64,000 bases of DNA from Stieleria tagensis (GTDB lineage: Bacteria; Planctomycetota; Planctomycetia; Pirellulales; Pirellulaceae), in NCBI RefSeq assembly GCF_024129865.1, contig NZ_JAMYFE010000066.1, forward strand, positions 1 to 64,000. Reading direction: 5' to 3'. The position numbers were made by a program, and so were the translations under genes. Below the pieces are notes generated by a model that was given only the letters and a program-made list of their open reading frames with translations, did no database searches and was not told where the DNA came from. Position 1 is the stretch's first letter, and each line of letters begins with the position of its first letter. This document shows, one piece after another, positions 1 to 7,542 of this stretch.

Positions 1-12
1 AGCGGCTTTCTT

Positions 13-96
13 GAACCATCGGATGCACGGGAGACCTCGGCGCAGTCGATCCTGAAGTCAGGGTCAACTGCTCGGTCCCCGTGATCCGTAACGTTC
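13..96 (+). repeat. attC-like integron site 1
   Basis: Imperfect palindrome: the left arm begins GAACCATCGGATGCACGGG and the right arm reads CCCCGTGATCCGTAACGTT. The two arms pair over GGATGCAC/GTGATCC and an inner GGTCC block, with an unpaired middle. The same architecture recurs eight more times in the first 7.3 kb, each time after a small plus-strand gene or cassette-sized segment. The AAC and GTT ends agree with the R'' and R' boxes of integron attC sites; assignment as attC is inference. Confidence 0.72.
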
Positions 97-507
97 GCGG
101 TATCAACCAACGCCTGACTCGCCACGTCATCTTTCGTGTTTTTCGTGTCTTTCGCGGTTGCTCTCTTCTGCGTTGTTGCCGGTTTTGTCGGGCGCCTGAC
201 ATCCCGACCGCGATTGTTGCGCTCCAGCGGCGACCATCGAAATTCATCCGGCCTCAGTTTCCTGGGATTCACATTTGATGTCACGGTTTGATTGGTGCGC
301 GGTCGACTCGGCTGAGGAAGACAAACCGGCGCCTGAGCATCGAGTACGAGTACCGCCATGCTGAGTACGAGTGCAAGTACGACTCCCGACAGTCCGACGC
401 CTGAATGCCGACTGCTCATTGGGACGCAGGATTTCCTTTGGCGATTCCAATCAAGTACATTGGCAGTCCGCGACGATGGTTCATGCCGACGTTCCTGCCG
501 GATGCGC
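97..507. other. Cassette-sized segment without a supported gene
   Basis: This stretch lies between attC-like sites 1 and 2. Only short frames of under 85 codons are open, several of them mutually overlapping, and none has a recognisable protein pattern or a convincing ribosome binding site. It may be a non-coding or decayed cassette. Confidence 0.5.
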
Positions 508-634
508 GAACCACACGATGCACGCCCAGTTCGCTCATCGTTGCGATCCACAAACTTTCCCCCGTGACTACGATCACTCCGCTGCCAACCCAAACCCAGT
601 TGGACCGCGAACGGGGTGATCGTCGACGTTACCC
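508..634 (+). repeat. attC-like integron site 2
   Basis: The left arm GAACCACACGATGCACGCCC pairs with a right arm containing CGAACGGGGTGATCG and ending GACGTTACCC. CGATGCAC pairs with GTGATCG, and GTTCG pairs with CGAAC. The loop is longer than in the other copies, giving a total of about 125 bp. It lies directly upstream of the gene at 647. Confidence 0.68.
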
Positions 635-646
635 GACATAAGAATC

Positions 647-1141
647 ATGGCTCCAGCTTCACGCGATGATTGGAACACGCTTGATCCACCGGCGATTCGT
701 GAACCGCTGGACTACTCCGCGAGCTTTGACATCGGCCGCGAAGGCGAACTGTCAGCCGGGCTAATCCCGGAATGCATGGAGGACAAATGGTTCATCTACC
801 GCGATGGTCACTGGCTATACCTTCACCGCAGTTGGACTGGGGCTTTGATCTACTGGCTGAGGCTCGACTACGACGCGCAATCCATTTTCGTCTCTGAATC
901 GTGGGTCAACCGCGAATCTGAGCAATATTCCTCGACTGACGCTGCGTACGACCGGGCTTTAGTTGACTACCTGATCCGTGGGTTGCTGCTCAAAGAGCAA
1001 GTTCCATTTCCAATGCCGAAGATGCGGGGAATCCGTGGGTTGCTTTTTAAGCTTGCTGGGAAGGCTATGATGTTTCAGCATTCGATCGTGGGGTCTAGCA
1101 ACGTACCGACTCGCACGGTCGATGACTCAAACGGCGGGTAA
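647..1141 (+). CDS. Cassette-encoded hypothetical protein (KWFIYRDGHWLYLHRSWTG motif)
   Basis: A 164-residue soluble protein without signal peptide or membrane segment, starting at ATG 13 bases after attC-like site 2 and ending inside site 3, as expected of an integron cassette gene. The centre is rich in aromatic residues and carries the run KWFIYRDGHWLYLHRSWTG, followed by IYWLRLD. That block looks like a conserved family signature seen in uncharacterised bacterial proteins, but I cannot attach a function. The C-terminal part (FPMPKMRGIRGLLFKLAG) is basic and hydrophobic. The call as a real gene rests on protein-like composition and on its position between two attC-like sites. Confidence 0.7.
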   Translation: MAPASRDDWNTLDPPAIREPLDYSASFDIGREGELSAGLIPECMEDKWFIYRDGHWLYLHRSWTGALIYWLRLDYDAQSIFVSESWVNRESEQYSSTDAAYDRALVDYLIRGLLLKEQVPFPMPKMRGIRGLLFKLAGKAMMFQHSIVGSSNVPTRTVDDSNGG

Positions 1142-1226
1142 CCATGCGATGATACGGAGCGGCGGTGGTCGCCATTTTCGCAATGGTTGAGTCGCTCGCC
1201 GCCGCCCGCATATCGCTAACGTTCCC
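1136..1226 (+). repeat. attC-like integron site 3
   Basis: The left arm starts GGGTAACCATGCGATGATAC and the right arm ends CGCATATCGCTAACGTTCCC. GCGAT pairs with ATCGC, and the inner GGCGG/CCGCC blocks also pair. The stop codon of the upstream gene lies in the left box, typical of compact cassettes. Confidence 0.72.
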
Positions 1227-1242
1227 AGCAAGACTACGACCA

Positions 1243-1629
1243 ATGATGAAACGCCGCCGATTGAAAGTTTCGATACTCACCGTGCTTGCTCTCGTTGCGC
1301 TTTCTGCGATCGTCTTTGCTACTTTAGCTGCTCGACCTTCGGAGACGATCCGTATCATGGCGCATGGGAATGGCGACTTCACATTTGAATCTCAAACGTA
1401 CTCATCGAGCGAACTAAAGGATGCCATTTCGGATGCAATAGAACTCCGGAAACGTTGGTTCGTTAATTCCAGGACTCAAATCAATTTTGAGCCTGGGGTC
1501 GAGTTTGCCACCGTCCCACAGGTAATGAGCCTCGTGGCTTCAGCGGGTTGCGAGGATGTTCAGGTTGGCCTTCCGCCTGAAATGTCCGGTAGACTTTCGC
1601 ACCCGGAACTCACCTCCGAGCCATGGTAA
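1243..1629 (+). CDS. Small membrane-anchored protein with ExbD/TolR-like periplasmic domain
   Basis: 128 residues from ATG 1243, 17 bases after attC-like site 3; an upstream in-frame ATG at 1165 lies inside the palindrome and is less likely. A basic start (MMKRRRLK) is followed by one hydrophobic segment (about residues 9-28), then a small soluble domain. The domain pattern (ELKDAISDA..., INFEPGVEFATVPQVMSLV, AGCEDVQVGLP) resembles the periplasmic domain of ExbD/TolR, in which a strand with an acidic residue is followed by a 'tvp.vm..a..aG...v' helix-strand. ExbD proteins normally work with an ExbB proton channel; none is encoded nearby, so this would be an orphan domain. Family assignment is by eye. 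Confidence 0.6.
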   Translation: MMKRRRLKVSILTVLALVALSAIVFATLAARPSETIRIMAHGNGDFTFESQTYSSSELKDAISDAIELRKRWFVNSRTQINFEPGVEFATVPQVMSLVASAGCEDVQVGLPPEMSGRLSHPELTSEPW

Positions 1630-1654
1630 ACTGCATTGCGGCAACCGAAGAGCT

Positions 1655-1741
1655 GGGAACCATGCCGTGCACCGAAGGACGGCTTGCGCGGTTTTTGAAG
1701 TTGAAAATCAATCGTCCGTCCTCGGTGACGGCTACCGTTCT
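1655..1741 (+). repeat. attC-like integron site 4
   Basis: The left arm GGGAACCATGCCGTGCACCG pairs with the right arm CTCGGTGACGGCTACCGTTC. GCCGTGCACCGA pairs with TCGGTGACGGC, and an inner GGACGG/CCGTCC block extends the stem. Confidence 0.72.
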
Positions 1742-1747
1742 GGCACT

Positions 1748-2254
1748 GTGGAGACACTCGTGTATCGTCTGCTCACCTTTTGTACGTTGCTTGTATCGGC
1801 CGTGCTTCAATGCAGTGCGACCGGGGTCGAGGGAGGCAAACCGAAATTCCCGGCTACGATTCGCATCGTGTCAAATATGACAGACGACGAAGGGCGACTT
1901 CGGATTCGAGTACGTCTGCTGATAGAGGATCACGTTGCGATTTACGCGCATCCCGTTCGCGCTCCCGGCATGGACCATGCTTCGGCACGCGTTACGGTTT
2001 TCAATACGAACCGAAAGCCGCAACATGCGGTCGTGACCTATCCTGCTGGCGACAAGCTCCAAACTGAGTTCATGGGCGACTGGTACTTGTACCGTAATTC
2101 CGTTGACATAGAGATAGTGCTAGCGGACAATCCACCGCTGCCGTTGATCGTCCGCGCCAAGATTGCCGGGTTTAACGAGACCCGTTCGTTTTGCCTCGGA
2201 TCAGCTGTGCTTGAATCGCAACTCAAACCTGTGGACAAAAAGCCAGAACCATGA
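1748..2254 (+). CDS. Secreted DsbD N-terminal-like (DsbD-alpha) domain protein
   Basis: 168 residues from GTG 1748, seven bases after attC-like site 4; the frame is open further upstream but only through the palindrome. The N-terminus (LVYRLLTFCTLLVSAVLQCSA) is a signal peptide, possibly lipoprotein-like. The mature part has the pattern of the immunoglobulin-like N-terminal domain of the thiol-disulfide interchange protein DsbD: HVAIYAHPV, then VVTYPAGDKLQTEF, LYRNSVDIEIVLA and a final NETRSFCL. Only one cysteine remains near the end, and the membrane and thioredoxin domains of DsbD are absent, so redox activity of its own is doubtful. It may be a free-standing partner domain. The stop codon lies inside attC-like site 5. 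Confidence 0.66.
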   Translation: METLVYRLLTFCTLLVSAVLQCSATGVEGGKPKFPATIRIVSNMTDDEGRLRIRVRLLIEDHVAIYAHPVRAPGMDHASARVTVFNTNRKPQHAVVTYPAGDKLQTEFMGDWYLYRNSVDIEIVLADNPPLPLIVRAKIAGFNETRSFCLGSAVLESQLKPVDKKPEP

Positions 2255-2334
2255 AATGCACGTGAGAACGGGAGTTGTGTTATTTGGTCTGCTTGCGAGT
2301 CATTCGCCCGTTCCCCGTGATTTCTACCGTTCCC
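2246..2334 (+). repeat. attC-like integron site 5
   Basis: The left arm GAACCATGAAATGCACGTG pairs with the right arm CCCCGTGATTTCTACCGTT. GAAATGCAC pairs with GTGATTTC, and inner AACGGG pairs with CCCGTT. It contains the end of the preceding gene. Confidence 0.72.
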
Positions 2335-2619
2335 GTGAATGGTGAGTGGCGAAACGAGCTGGACGTGGATGCTGCCGCTGGCGGTGATGGGTTTGCTTTT
2401 ATCTGCGACCGAAGCATTGTTGCACCACGGCTGCCCGATGCACGTCCACGAACCCTTCGTAAACAGGCTGAAGACCAGCGCGGAGGTTGTTGCTCGATCC
2501 AGGCTGGGGTTGCGACTTGAGCTGAGGCTGCTGCCCAAGCTGAAGTTGCGACTGCGGACCAGGCTGGAACCCGACTCGATCAAGCGATACGCTGGGGACC
2601 GTTGTACTATAAAGAAGAC
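2335..2619. other. Cassette-sized segment without a supported gene
   Basis: This lies between attC-like sites 5 and 6. A plus-strand frame beginning near 2275 runs to a stop at 2518, and the same frame then stays open across a repetitive Ala/Gln/Glu-rich stretch. This could be a small gene broken by a stop, but I cannot show it is coding. Confidence 0.4.
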
Positions 2620-2707
2620 GGGAACCAGACGATGTTCCGGAATCGCGAATCAGGTTTCTGTCTGAGTTCCAAATCAATCGTCGCGATCTCGGAAATCGCT
2701 AACGTTC
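2620..2707 (+). repeat. attC-like integron site 6
   Basis: The left arm GGGAACCAGACGATGTTCCG pairs with the right arm CTCGGAAATCGCTAACGTTC. An inner TCGCGA block on both sides continues the stem. Confidence 0.7.
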
Positions 2708-2752
2708 TGTCGATTAGGAGACGCTTGCATCGACCCCACTACAATACGTCAG

Positions 2753-3133
2753 TTGATCGCTGATTGGATGTCGCATCGCGACGCTGCGGTGAAGCTACTG
2801 CTGGACGAACTCAAGCTTGAATGTCCACGCGACGTATTGCGTCCTGAACATCGGGGGCGTCACGACCTCGTGGGCACGGGATGGTCCTACCGAACACACG
2901 GCAGAGGTGTTGACGTCACTCGAACAAACGGGCATGGCGGAATCGATTTTGATTTCTCAACATTGGATGGGCAACTGTTTGATCCACCAGATTTTTGGCG
3001 ACTCGTATTGTTCGCAAAACGATCCGTTCATGACCGGGCCATTGATTCCGACAAATACAAACCGATAATTGACGATGCGGAACTTTACCGCGACCTGATT
3101 GAAGCCGAACTCGCACACCAATTCCAAACGTAA
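2753..3133 (+). CDS. Cassette-encoded hypothetical protein (DUF6896-like)
   Basis: 126 residues; the first usable start is TTG at 2753, with ATG available at 2768. The frame is also open upstream, with a protein-like sequence (DPTTIRQLIADW), so the true start may be a little earlier. The core GTGWSYRTHGRGVDV, then GIDFDFSTLDGQLFDPPDFW, resembles the 'HGxG ... DfDf ... fD.w' pattern of DUF6896-type proteins, though the usual cysteine after HGRG is a valine here. Function is unknown. It is followed 11 bases later by attC-like site 7, which supports it being a cassette gene. Confidence 0.6.
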   Translation: MIADWMSHRDAAVKLLLDELKLECPRDVLRPEHRGRHDLVGTGWSYRTHGRGVDVTRTNGHGGIDFDFSTLDGQLFDPPDFWRLVLFAKRSVHDRAIDSDKYKPIIDDAELYRDLIEAELAHQFQT

Positions 3134-3144
3134 CGAACGCGACA

Positions 3145-3230
3145 GAACAAATGGATGCACGACGAGCGGCGAAGTCAGGTGTTTTGAAGTGGTTGGTCGG
3201 TCGTCGCCGCCGCGTGATCCTGAACGTTGA
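3145..3230 (+). repeat. attC-like integron site 7
   Basis: The left arm GAACAAATGGATGCACGACG pairs with the right arm CCGCGTGATCCTGAACGTTG. GGATGCACG pairs with CGTGATCC, and inner GGCGA pairs with TCGCC. Confidence 0.72.
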
Positions 3231-3659
3231 ACTTAATCGAAGTGCTTTCCGCTGCGTCGTTGGAAGTGTGTTCTCGTAGGCTGGAGCGGGTAGGTGGAAC
3301 GCTATTGGCCAGCGTCGCATCCTTGCCGACCCCAATGTTGATCCCGCCTGGTTCTTCCCCCGGGATCGAGCAAGTCTTCTGACTATCCCGACTGCCTCAG
3401 CGCCCGCTGGCAGTCTTGCGATTGCAGCGCCCGAGCAGCGGAGTCTTTCAAACGTGAATGATCGGGCTTCGCCCGCAGCTTTTTTCATTCTTTGTTGTTG
3501 CGCTGACGCGACAGGTTTAGCACCACTGCTCGGGTCCGGTTGTAGCGAACGTTTCGATTAAATGGCTCTTGCGCTTTTGTGTTTTGCAAGCACTGTAGGA
3601 GGTCTATCGCCCACCCATTGTTGCGTGAGCGTTTTCCTGACCCCCACCAAGGTTTGACC
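3231..3659. other. Gap between attC-like site 7 and the tyrosine recombinase, with one hairpin
   Basis: No gene is supported here; the minus-strand frame at 2916-3488 runs back through cassette sequence and looks like a shadow. A short perfect stem, CGGGC-TTC-GCCCG at 3463-3475, is followed by a T tract at 3480-3485, resembling a rho-independent terminator on the plus strand. The left end of the IS91-type element must lie in this stretch, but I could not place it to the base. Confidence 0.5.
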
Positions 3660-4574
3660 ATGACGCCTTACAAGAATCGAAAATGCAAGATCACAAAACG
3701 TCTCGCAGAAGACATGCTGATACGGCATTTGGCCGAGGCAACCATCGATGCCTACACCTACCACGTGCGAAGATTTGCCGACTTTATCGAAAAACCGCTC
3801 GAAAGTGCAACCGTCGAAGACGTTAGAACCTTCCAGCTTTACCTGATCCGAGAAAAGAAGCTCGCCTACAGCACGTTCAATCAAGCTGTCTGCGCGCTAC
3901 GGTTTCTCTACACACACACCATCCGCGTCCCCTGGCCGGTCGTCATGGTCCCCTTCGGCAAACGTCCCAAGACTCTGCCGACAGTGCTCAGCCGGCATGA
4001 AATCGATCAGCTCATCCAGTGCACAGCGAACCTCAAACACCGAACCTTTCTGATGGTCCTGTATTCGGGCGGACTGCGGTTCTCCGAAGCAGCCAATCTC
4101 AAAATTCACGACATCGACTCACGCCGGATGCAAATTCGAGTCGCCTGCGGGAAGGGGAAAAAAGAGCGGCTCGTACCACTCTCGCCGAGGCTCCTGAGCG
4201 AGCTTCGGATCTATTGGAAGCAGTATCGTCCGAGCGACTTCCTCTTTCCCGGCAAGTCAGTCAACAAGATTTACGCGGGCACGACCATTCAAAAGGTGAT
4301 GAAAGTGTCGGCCAAGAAAGCGGGGATCCATCGTCGTGTTTATCCCCACGTTCTGCGCCATTCGTACGCGACAGGACTTCTCGAAGCGGGAGTGGACTTG
4401 TTGACGATCAGCAAACTGCTCGGTCACGCCAGCTTTGTGACCACGATGGTCTATCTGCACTGTCGCCGCGAACATCTGGTCAATGCGCCGAGTCCGCTGG
4501 ACTGGTTGCCGGTGCGGCAACTGCCGACTCTGACACCGCCACCGGAGAACGATTCCAATCCGAAGAAAAGCTAA
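3660..4574 (+). CDS. Tyrosine recombinase/integrase of the IS91-type element
   Basis: 304 residues from ATG 3660 (MTPYKNRKCKI); an in-frame ATG at 3579 would add an unlikely leader. An N-terminal SAM-like DNA-binding domain (about 15-95: HLAEATIDAYTYHVRRFADF) precedes the catalytic domain. The full catalytic set is visible: Arg in GGLRFSEAANL, Lys in GKGKKERLVPL, the HxxR box in HVLRHSYATGLL, His in LLGHASFVTTMV and the nucleophilic Tyr in MVYLH. The gene overlaps the downstream transposase frame. It is unlikely to be the integron's own integrase, because it is transcribed in the same direction as the cassettes and I see no IntI-type insertion before the HxxR box. Confidence 0.88.
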   Translation: MTPYKNRKCKITKRLAEDMLIRHLAEATIDAYTYHVRRFADFIEKPLESATVEDVRTFQLYLIREKKLAYSTFNQAVCALRFLYTHTIRVPWPVVMVPFGKRPKTLPTVLSRHEIDQLIQCTANLKHRTFLMVLYSGGLRFSEAANLKIHDIDSRRMQIRVACGKGKKERLVPLSPRLLSELRIYWKQYRPSDFLFPGKSVNKIYAGTTIQKVMKVSAKKAGIHRRVYPHVLRHSYATGLLEAGVDLLTISKLLGHASFVTTMVYLHCRREHLVNAPSPLDWLPVRQLPTLTPPPENDSNPKKS

Positions 4575-4588
4575 CCCTTGATCAAATT

Positions 4589-5977
4589 TTGCGGATTGGT
4601 GCCAATCAGGCCGCAGATGAATCGATGTGCGTTCAAGTTCAAAGCGTGCTGGCAAAGTTATCGGTTTGCCGCACGCACGTGATGGGAGGCCGCAAGTTTC
4701 AGTGTGCCGACTGTGACAAAACAAGCTCACTGTACAACTCCTGTGGCGATCGGCATTGTCCTCAGTGCAGTGGCAGCAAACGAATCGACTTCAACGAGAA
4801 AGCTTCGAAGTTGTTGTTGCCAGGCGTTGTCTACTACCAAGTTGTTTTTACTCTGCCAAGCGAACTCTCCGAATTGGCACTGGCCAACCAAAAAGAGATG
4901 TCAGAGCTGCTTGCCACGTCGGCGTGGAAGGGTCTTTCGAAAAACATCAAGGACGAACAAGGCTACGAGCCCGCTGGGATCAGCGTGCTGCACACATGGA
5001 ATCAGAAGCTAGAAGCGCACTGGCATGTGCATCTGCTGGTTCCCGGCGAAGGCCCCGGGATTACGACACAAGCTTGGACGCGGGCCGCAGCGCCGCCAGA
5101 TGCAAAGAACTCCGACGGCTACTACTTGGTCGATGTCGAGCGACTTCGAGAAACGTATCGCAAACGAGCGATTGCCAAATTGCGTCGTCTTCGTGCGTCA
5201 GGCAAGTTGAAGTTCGGTGGCAAGTTCGAGTCTCTTCGGAGCAGCGAGAACTGGGAGGTGTTCGTCAAGAATTTAGAATCGAAATCATGGGCGGCTCATA
5301 TTCAACCGCCACCGAAAGAGACAAGCCATGGCAACGAAGTCGTCAATTATCTGACACGGTACTTGACCGGTGGTCCGATCAGCAACCATCGCATCGTCGC
5401 CGCAGATCGCACGCAAGTGACTTTTATGGCGCGTGAAGGGAAGCGGGTGGGCGGTGAACGGCAGCAAGTTCCAATCACACTCAAGATCGGCGACTTCGTC
5501 CGTCGTTGGTGCTTGCACATCCAGCCTGAGCAGTTGACCAAGACTCGGTACTTCGGTGGCTGGAGCAATCAGCTTCGCGAAGCCTACATGTCGCATTGCC
5601 GAGAAACTCTGGCATCATCGGATCAGTTGACCACGCCTGAAGCCGCTGATCAGGAGTCTGAGTTGGAAGACCCCGTGCATGCCTGCCCACACTGTGGCAG
5701 TGACCGGTTGCAGTTGATCTCTCAGACGGCACGCCCCAGTTGGCGGGATTTATTTCGGCGTGAAGATCCGCGGTGTCCGTCGTGGTATGCGGAGCTTCAG
5801 TTGCAGGAGTTCCGACAGCATTGGGACGAGGCAATGGGTGCGGGATATAGCGATTGGTACCTGGAAACCCAGGTAGAAGGTGCAAAGGAATCCTCGCCCG
5901 CCGCAGCCTCTCCCCCGCTGCAGCTGTCTCTTGTGGGAATGACATCACAGCGATCCTTTGCGATAGAATCATTCTGA
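4589..5977 (+). CDS. IS91 family transposase (Y2 HUH rolling-circle type)
   Basis: About 462 residues. An N-terminal zinc-binding region (CADCDK ... SCGDRHCPQCSGSKR) is followed by the HUH motif in AHWHVHLLVPG and the paired tyrosines in NYLTRYLTGG, which in IS91 nick and rejoin single strands. A second Cys pair (ACPHCGSD) lies near the C-terminus. The start is uncertain: homology seems to begin around LTLDQILRIG, just after the recombinase stop at 4572, where only TTG (4589) or ATG (4625) are available. This frame has no stop back to 4019, through the recombinase gene. Translational coupling or a frameshift joining the two products is therefore possible but not shown. Confidence 0.86.
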   Translation: MRIGANQAADESMCVQVQSVLAKLSVCRTHVMGGRKFQCADCDKTSSLYNSCGDRHCPQCSGSKRIDFNEKASKLLLPGVVYYQVVFTLPSELSELALANQKEMSELLATSAWKGLSKNIKDEQGYEPAGISVLHTWNQKLEAHWHVHLLVPGEGPGITTQAWTRAAAPPDAKNSDGYYLVDVERLRETYRKRAIAKLRRLRASGKLKFGGKFESLRSSENWEVFVKNLESKSWAAHIQPPPKETSHGNEVVNYLTRYLTGGPISNHRIVAADRTQVTFMAREGKRVGGERQQVPITLKIGDFVRRWCLHIQPEQLTKTRYFGGWSNQLREAYMSHCRETLASSDQLTTPEAADQESELEDPVHACPHCGSDRLQLISQTARPSWRDLFRREDPRCPSWYAELQLQEFRQHWDEAMGAGYSDWYLETQVEGAKESSPAAASPPLQLSLVGMTSQRSFAIESF

Positions 5978-6033
5978 CGCGGGTCGCTCCCCCGCCCACC
6001 CGACCCACGTGATGGTCGACAAAGTTCAACGCC

Positions 6034-6070
6034 CGATCTATCCGTGTACCTTCGGTACCCGGATAGATCG
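6034..6070. repeat. Strong hairpin near the right end of the IS91-type element
   Basis: Near-perfect 17-base arms, CGATCTATCCGTGTACC and GGTACCCGGATAGATCG, are separated by TTC with one mismatch. It lies 57 bases after the transposase stop. IS91 relatives have palindromes at their origin and terminus ends; which end this is cannot be decided here. A role as transcription terminator is less likely because no clean T tract follows. Confidence 0.6.
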
Positions 6071-6114
6071 CATTTCGTTTATCCCACTTAAGAAACCTCG
6101 ATTGACATGCAACC

Positions 6115-6600
6115 ATGAGCACTTCCGAAGACCCGCTTCCTGAATCAATGGCTGCCAATCTTCACGGCGCGGCTACCGAAGGTGCTGAACTCGTCGGTAC
6201 ATCCGTTGACGCGGAACCTGCCGTGATCGTCGAAGCGATCAACAGTTTCTTGGCAAAACCAAAGAAAGCGGGGTGGTTCGCCAAGGTTGATAACTGGGAT
6301 GACCGCGCCTTGCCGATCGGCAGCCTGTGGGGACATGCAATTGCACGCAAGTTCGGATGGCAATGGGCTAGCCTGACGCAACACGACCATGACGACTTCA
6401 AGGCAATTGCTATCGTCAACGACGACCGTTCGCTTGCCGTGTTTCCGTTTCACTACTGTTTTGGCTGTCTTGAAAACCACGTTCCACCAACCGTCTTGCT
6501 TGCATACAATATGCTAGACGCTGCAAAAATACCGCAGCAACCACCTGGTGGGTACATGAATCTGATGGATGGCGTTCACCATATCATCCCGCCTGCGTGA
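6115..6600 (+). CDS. Cassette-encoded hypothetical protein (DUF3806-like)
   Basis: 161 residues, soluble. A variable acidic start is followed by a domain, about residues 40-135, with IGSLWGHAIARKFGWQWASL and later DDRSLAVFPFHYCF. This recalls the 'lG...Ge.i....gWeW...........al.p.' pattern of DUF3806 proteins, whose function is unknown. The gene lies just right of the IS91-type element and ends 20 bases before attC-like site 8, so it is probably the remainder of the cassette that the element entered. Family resemblance is by eye. Confidence 0.65.
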   Translation: MSTSEDPLPESMAANLHGAATEGAELVGTSVDAEPAVIVEAINSFLAKPKKAGWFAKVDNWDDRALPIGSLWGHAIARKFGWQWASLTQHDHDDFKAIAIVNDDRSLAVFPFHYCFGCLENHVPPTVLLAYNMLDAAKIPQQPPGGYMNLMDGVHHIIPPA

Positions 6601-6620
6601 ACAATGCTCGACACCGCGTA

Positions 6621-6713
6621 GGGGATAACCAGAGAATTGCACGCGAGTGGCGGTGGCGTGTTTTTCGAAGTGGATGATCAACTCCCGCCACCGCGTGAAT
6701 TCCAAAGTTCCCC
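6621..6713 (+). repeat. attC-like integron site 8
   Basis: The left arm GGGGATAACCAGAGAATTGC pairs with the right arm GAATTCCAAAGTTCCCC. The outer GGGGATAAC/GTTCCCC boxes, the GAATT/AATTC boxes and an inner GGCGG/CCGCC block can all pair, making this one of the clearest copies. Confidence 0.75.
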
Positions 6714-6725
6714 GACTGAATCGTT

Positions 6726-7154
6726 GTGACCGCAAACACTCACGTTCTCGATGCTGTTAGACGGTTTGCGTCCGAGCAGTGGACCATCCTACAGGAGCGT
6801 GCGTCAAACAACGCAATCGACAGTCTTGCCCGATTGGTACTCGCTGAGCACACAGGATTTGACACAGATCGACTCTATACATCTGGAACTGCAGTCCGCG
6901 CTTGGACCTCCGATGATTTGTTCATATCAACTGTTGATGCCAACGTTGTCGCGTCGACCTGCGTGGACAAAAATCATTTTTACATCATGTACGAAAACCC
7001 GCTAATTTCGTTCTTCGCCCCCGACGAACCCGCTGTCGTGTTGGTAAACTGTCGTTACGGTCCGCGATGGGGCCGAGGCGGATGGTTTGATATTGCAACT
7101 GATTCAACGCCGACATGCTTGCTCGAACGAGACTCCGGCGGATGGACCAAGTAG
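6726..7154 (+). CDS. Cassette-encoded hypothetical protein
   Basis: 142 residues from GTG 6726, 12 bases after attC-like site 8 and ending three bases before site 9. No family is recognised. The sequence is protein-like: an amphipathic N-terminal helix (DAVRRFASEQWTILQERA) and a C-terminal part containing FYIMYENPLISFFAPDEPAVVLVNC and a Gly/Trp-rich GPRWGRGGWFD. There is no signal peptide, membrane segment or obvious catalytic motif. Support comes mainly from its exact fit between two attC-like sites. Confidence 0.6.
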   Translation: MTANTHVLDAVRRFASEQWTILQERASNNAIDSLARLVLAEHTGFDTDRLYTSGTAVRAWTSDDLFISTVDANVVASTCVDKNHFYIMYENPLISFFAPDEPAVVLVNCRYGPRWGRGGWFDIATDSTPTCLLERDSGGWTK

Positions 7155-7156
7155 CG

Positions 7157-7277
7157 GGGAACCAATAAGAATTTGACATCGCGTGAATGAACAGCGGTGT
7201 TGGCGTCGGTTCTCTATCAAGCCTGAAGAGGGGCGGGAGATTTGAGCGGGCGAGCCGATGCTCAAATTCTCTGTTCA
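7157..7277 (+). repeat. attC-like integron site 9
   Basis: The left arm GGGGAACCAATAAGAATTTG pairs with the right arm GATGCTCAAATTCTCTGTTC. AGAATTTGA pairs exactly with TCAAATTCT, and the flanking CATCG pairs with CGATG. The loop is longer than in most copies. This is the last site recognised in the array. Confidence 0.66.
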
Positions 7278-7542
7278 AGAAGGCCGGAGTCGGCGATGCA
7301 CCCTTGGGATTTACACTCGATGCTGCAGCTCGAAGAGTGACTTTCTATATCGCTTGGGAGTGGATTAGCAGGAACTCGCTCGAGTGAACCCAGGCATGTG
7401 GGAGCGGGTTGTGGCGTTTTGAAGCGAGGTGACTGCCCCTTGGAAGTCCGTTTCACGCTGATCGACCAGTCTCTGCGCAGACCGGTTGCGTGATGCCGAC
7501 GGGCGGCAGTTTCGCAGGCTCGGTGGATATGGATCATCTGGG
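7278..7542. other. Short segment between the last attC-like site and the IS91 remnant
   Basis: No gene is supported. It may contain the end of a last cassette and one end of the decayed IS91 element, which would explain why no tenth palindrome is found. Confidence 0.4.

Larger units (their letters stand above)
3400..6080 (+). mobile_element. IS91-family (HUH) element with accessory tyrosine recombinase; ends approximate
   Basis: Two adjacent plus-strand genes, a tyrosine recombinase and an IS91-type Y2 transposase, interrupt the cassette array. IS91 elements move by rolling-circle replication and leave no terminal inverted repeats or target duplications, so ends cannot be read off directly. 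I place them by the palindrome at 6034-6070 on the right and the small hairpin near 3463 on the left. The gene order matches IS91 relatives that carry an upstream integrase-like ORF. The coordinates are estimates. Confidence 0.65.

Noticed and set aside
3660-4574. The tyrosine recombinase as the integron integrase of the cassette array
   Set aside because: It lies inside the array and is transcribed in the same direction as the cassettes, it overlaps an IS91 transposase, and no IntI-type insertion is visible before the HxxR box.
4019-4588. A long N-terminal extension of the IS91 transposase
   Set aside because: The open frame lies over the recombinase gene, and the extension has a composition typical of an antiphase shadow, not of a protein domain.
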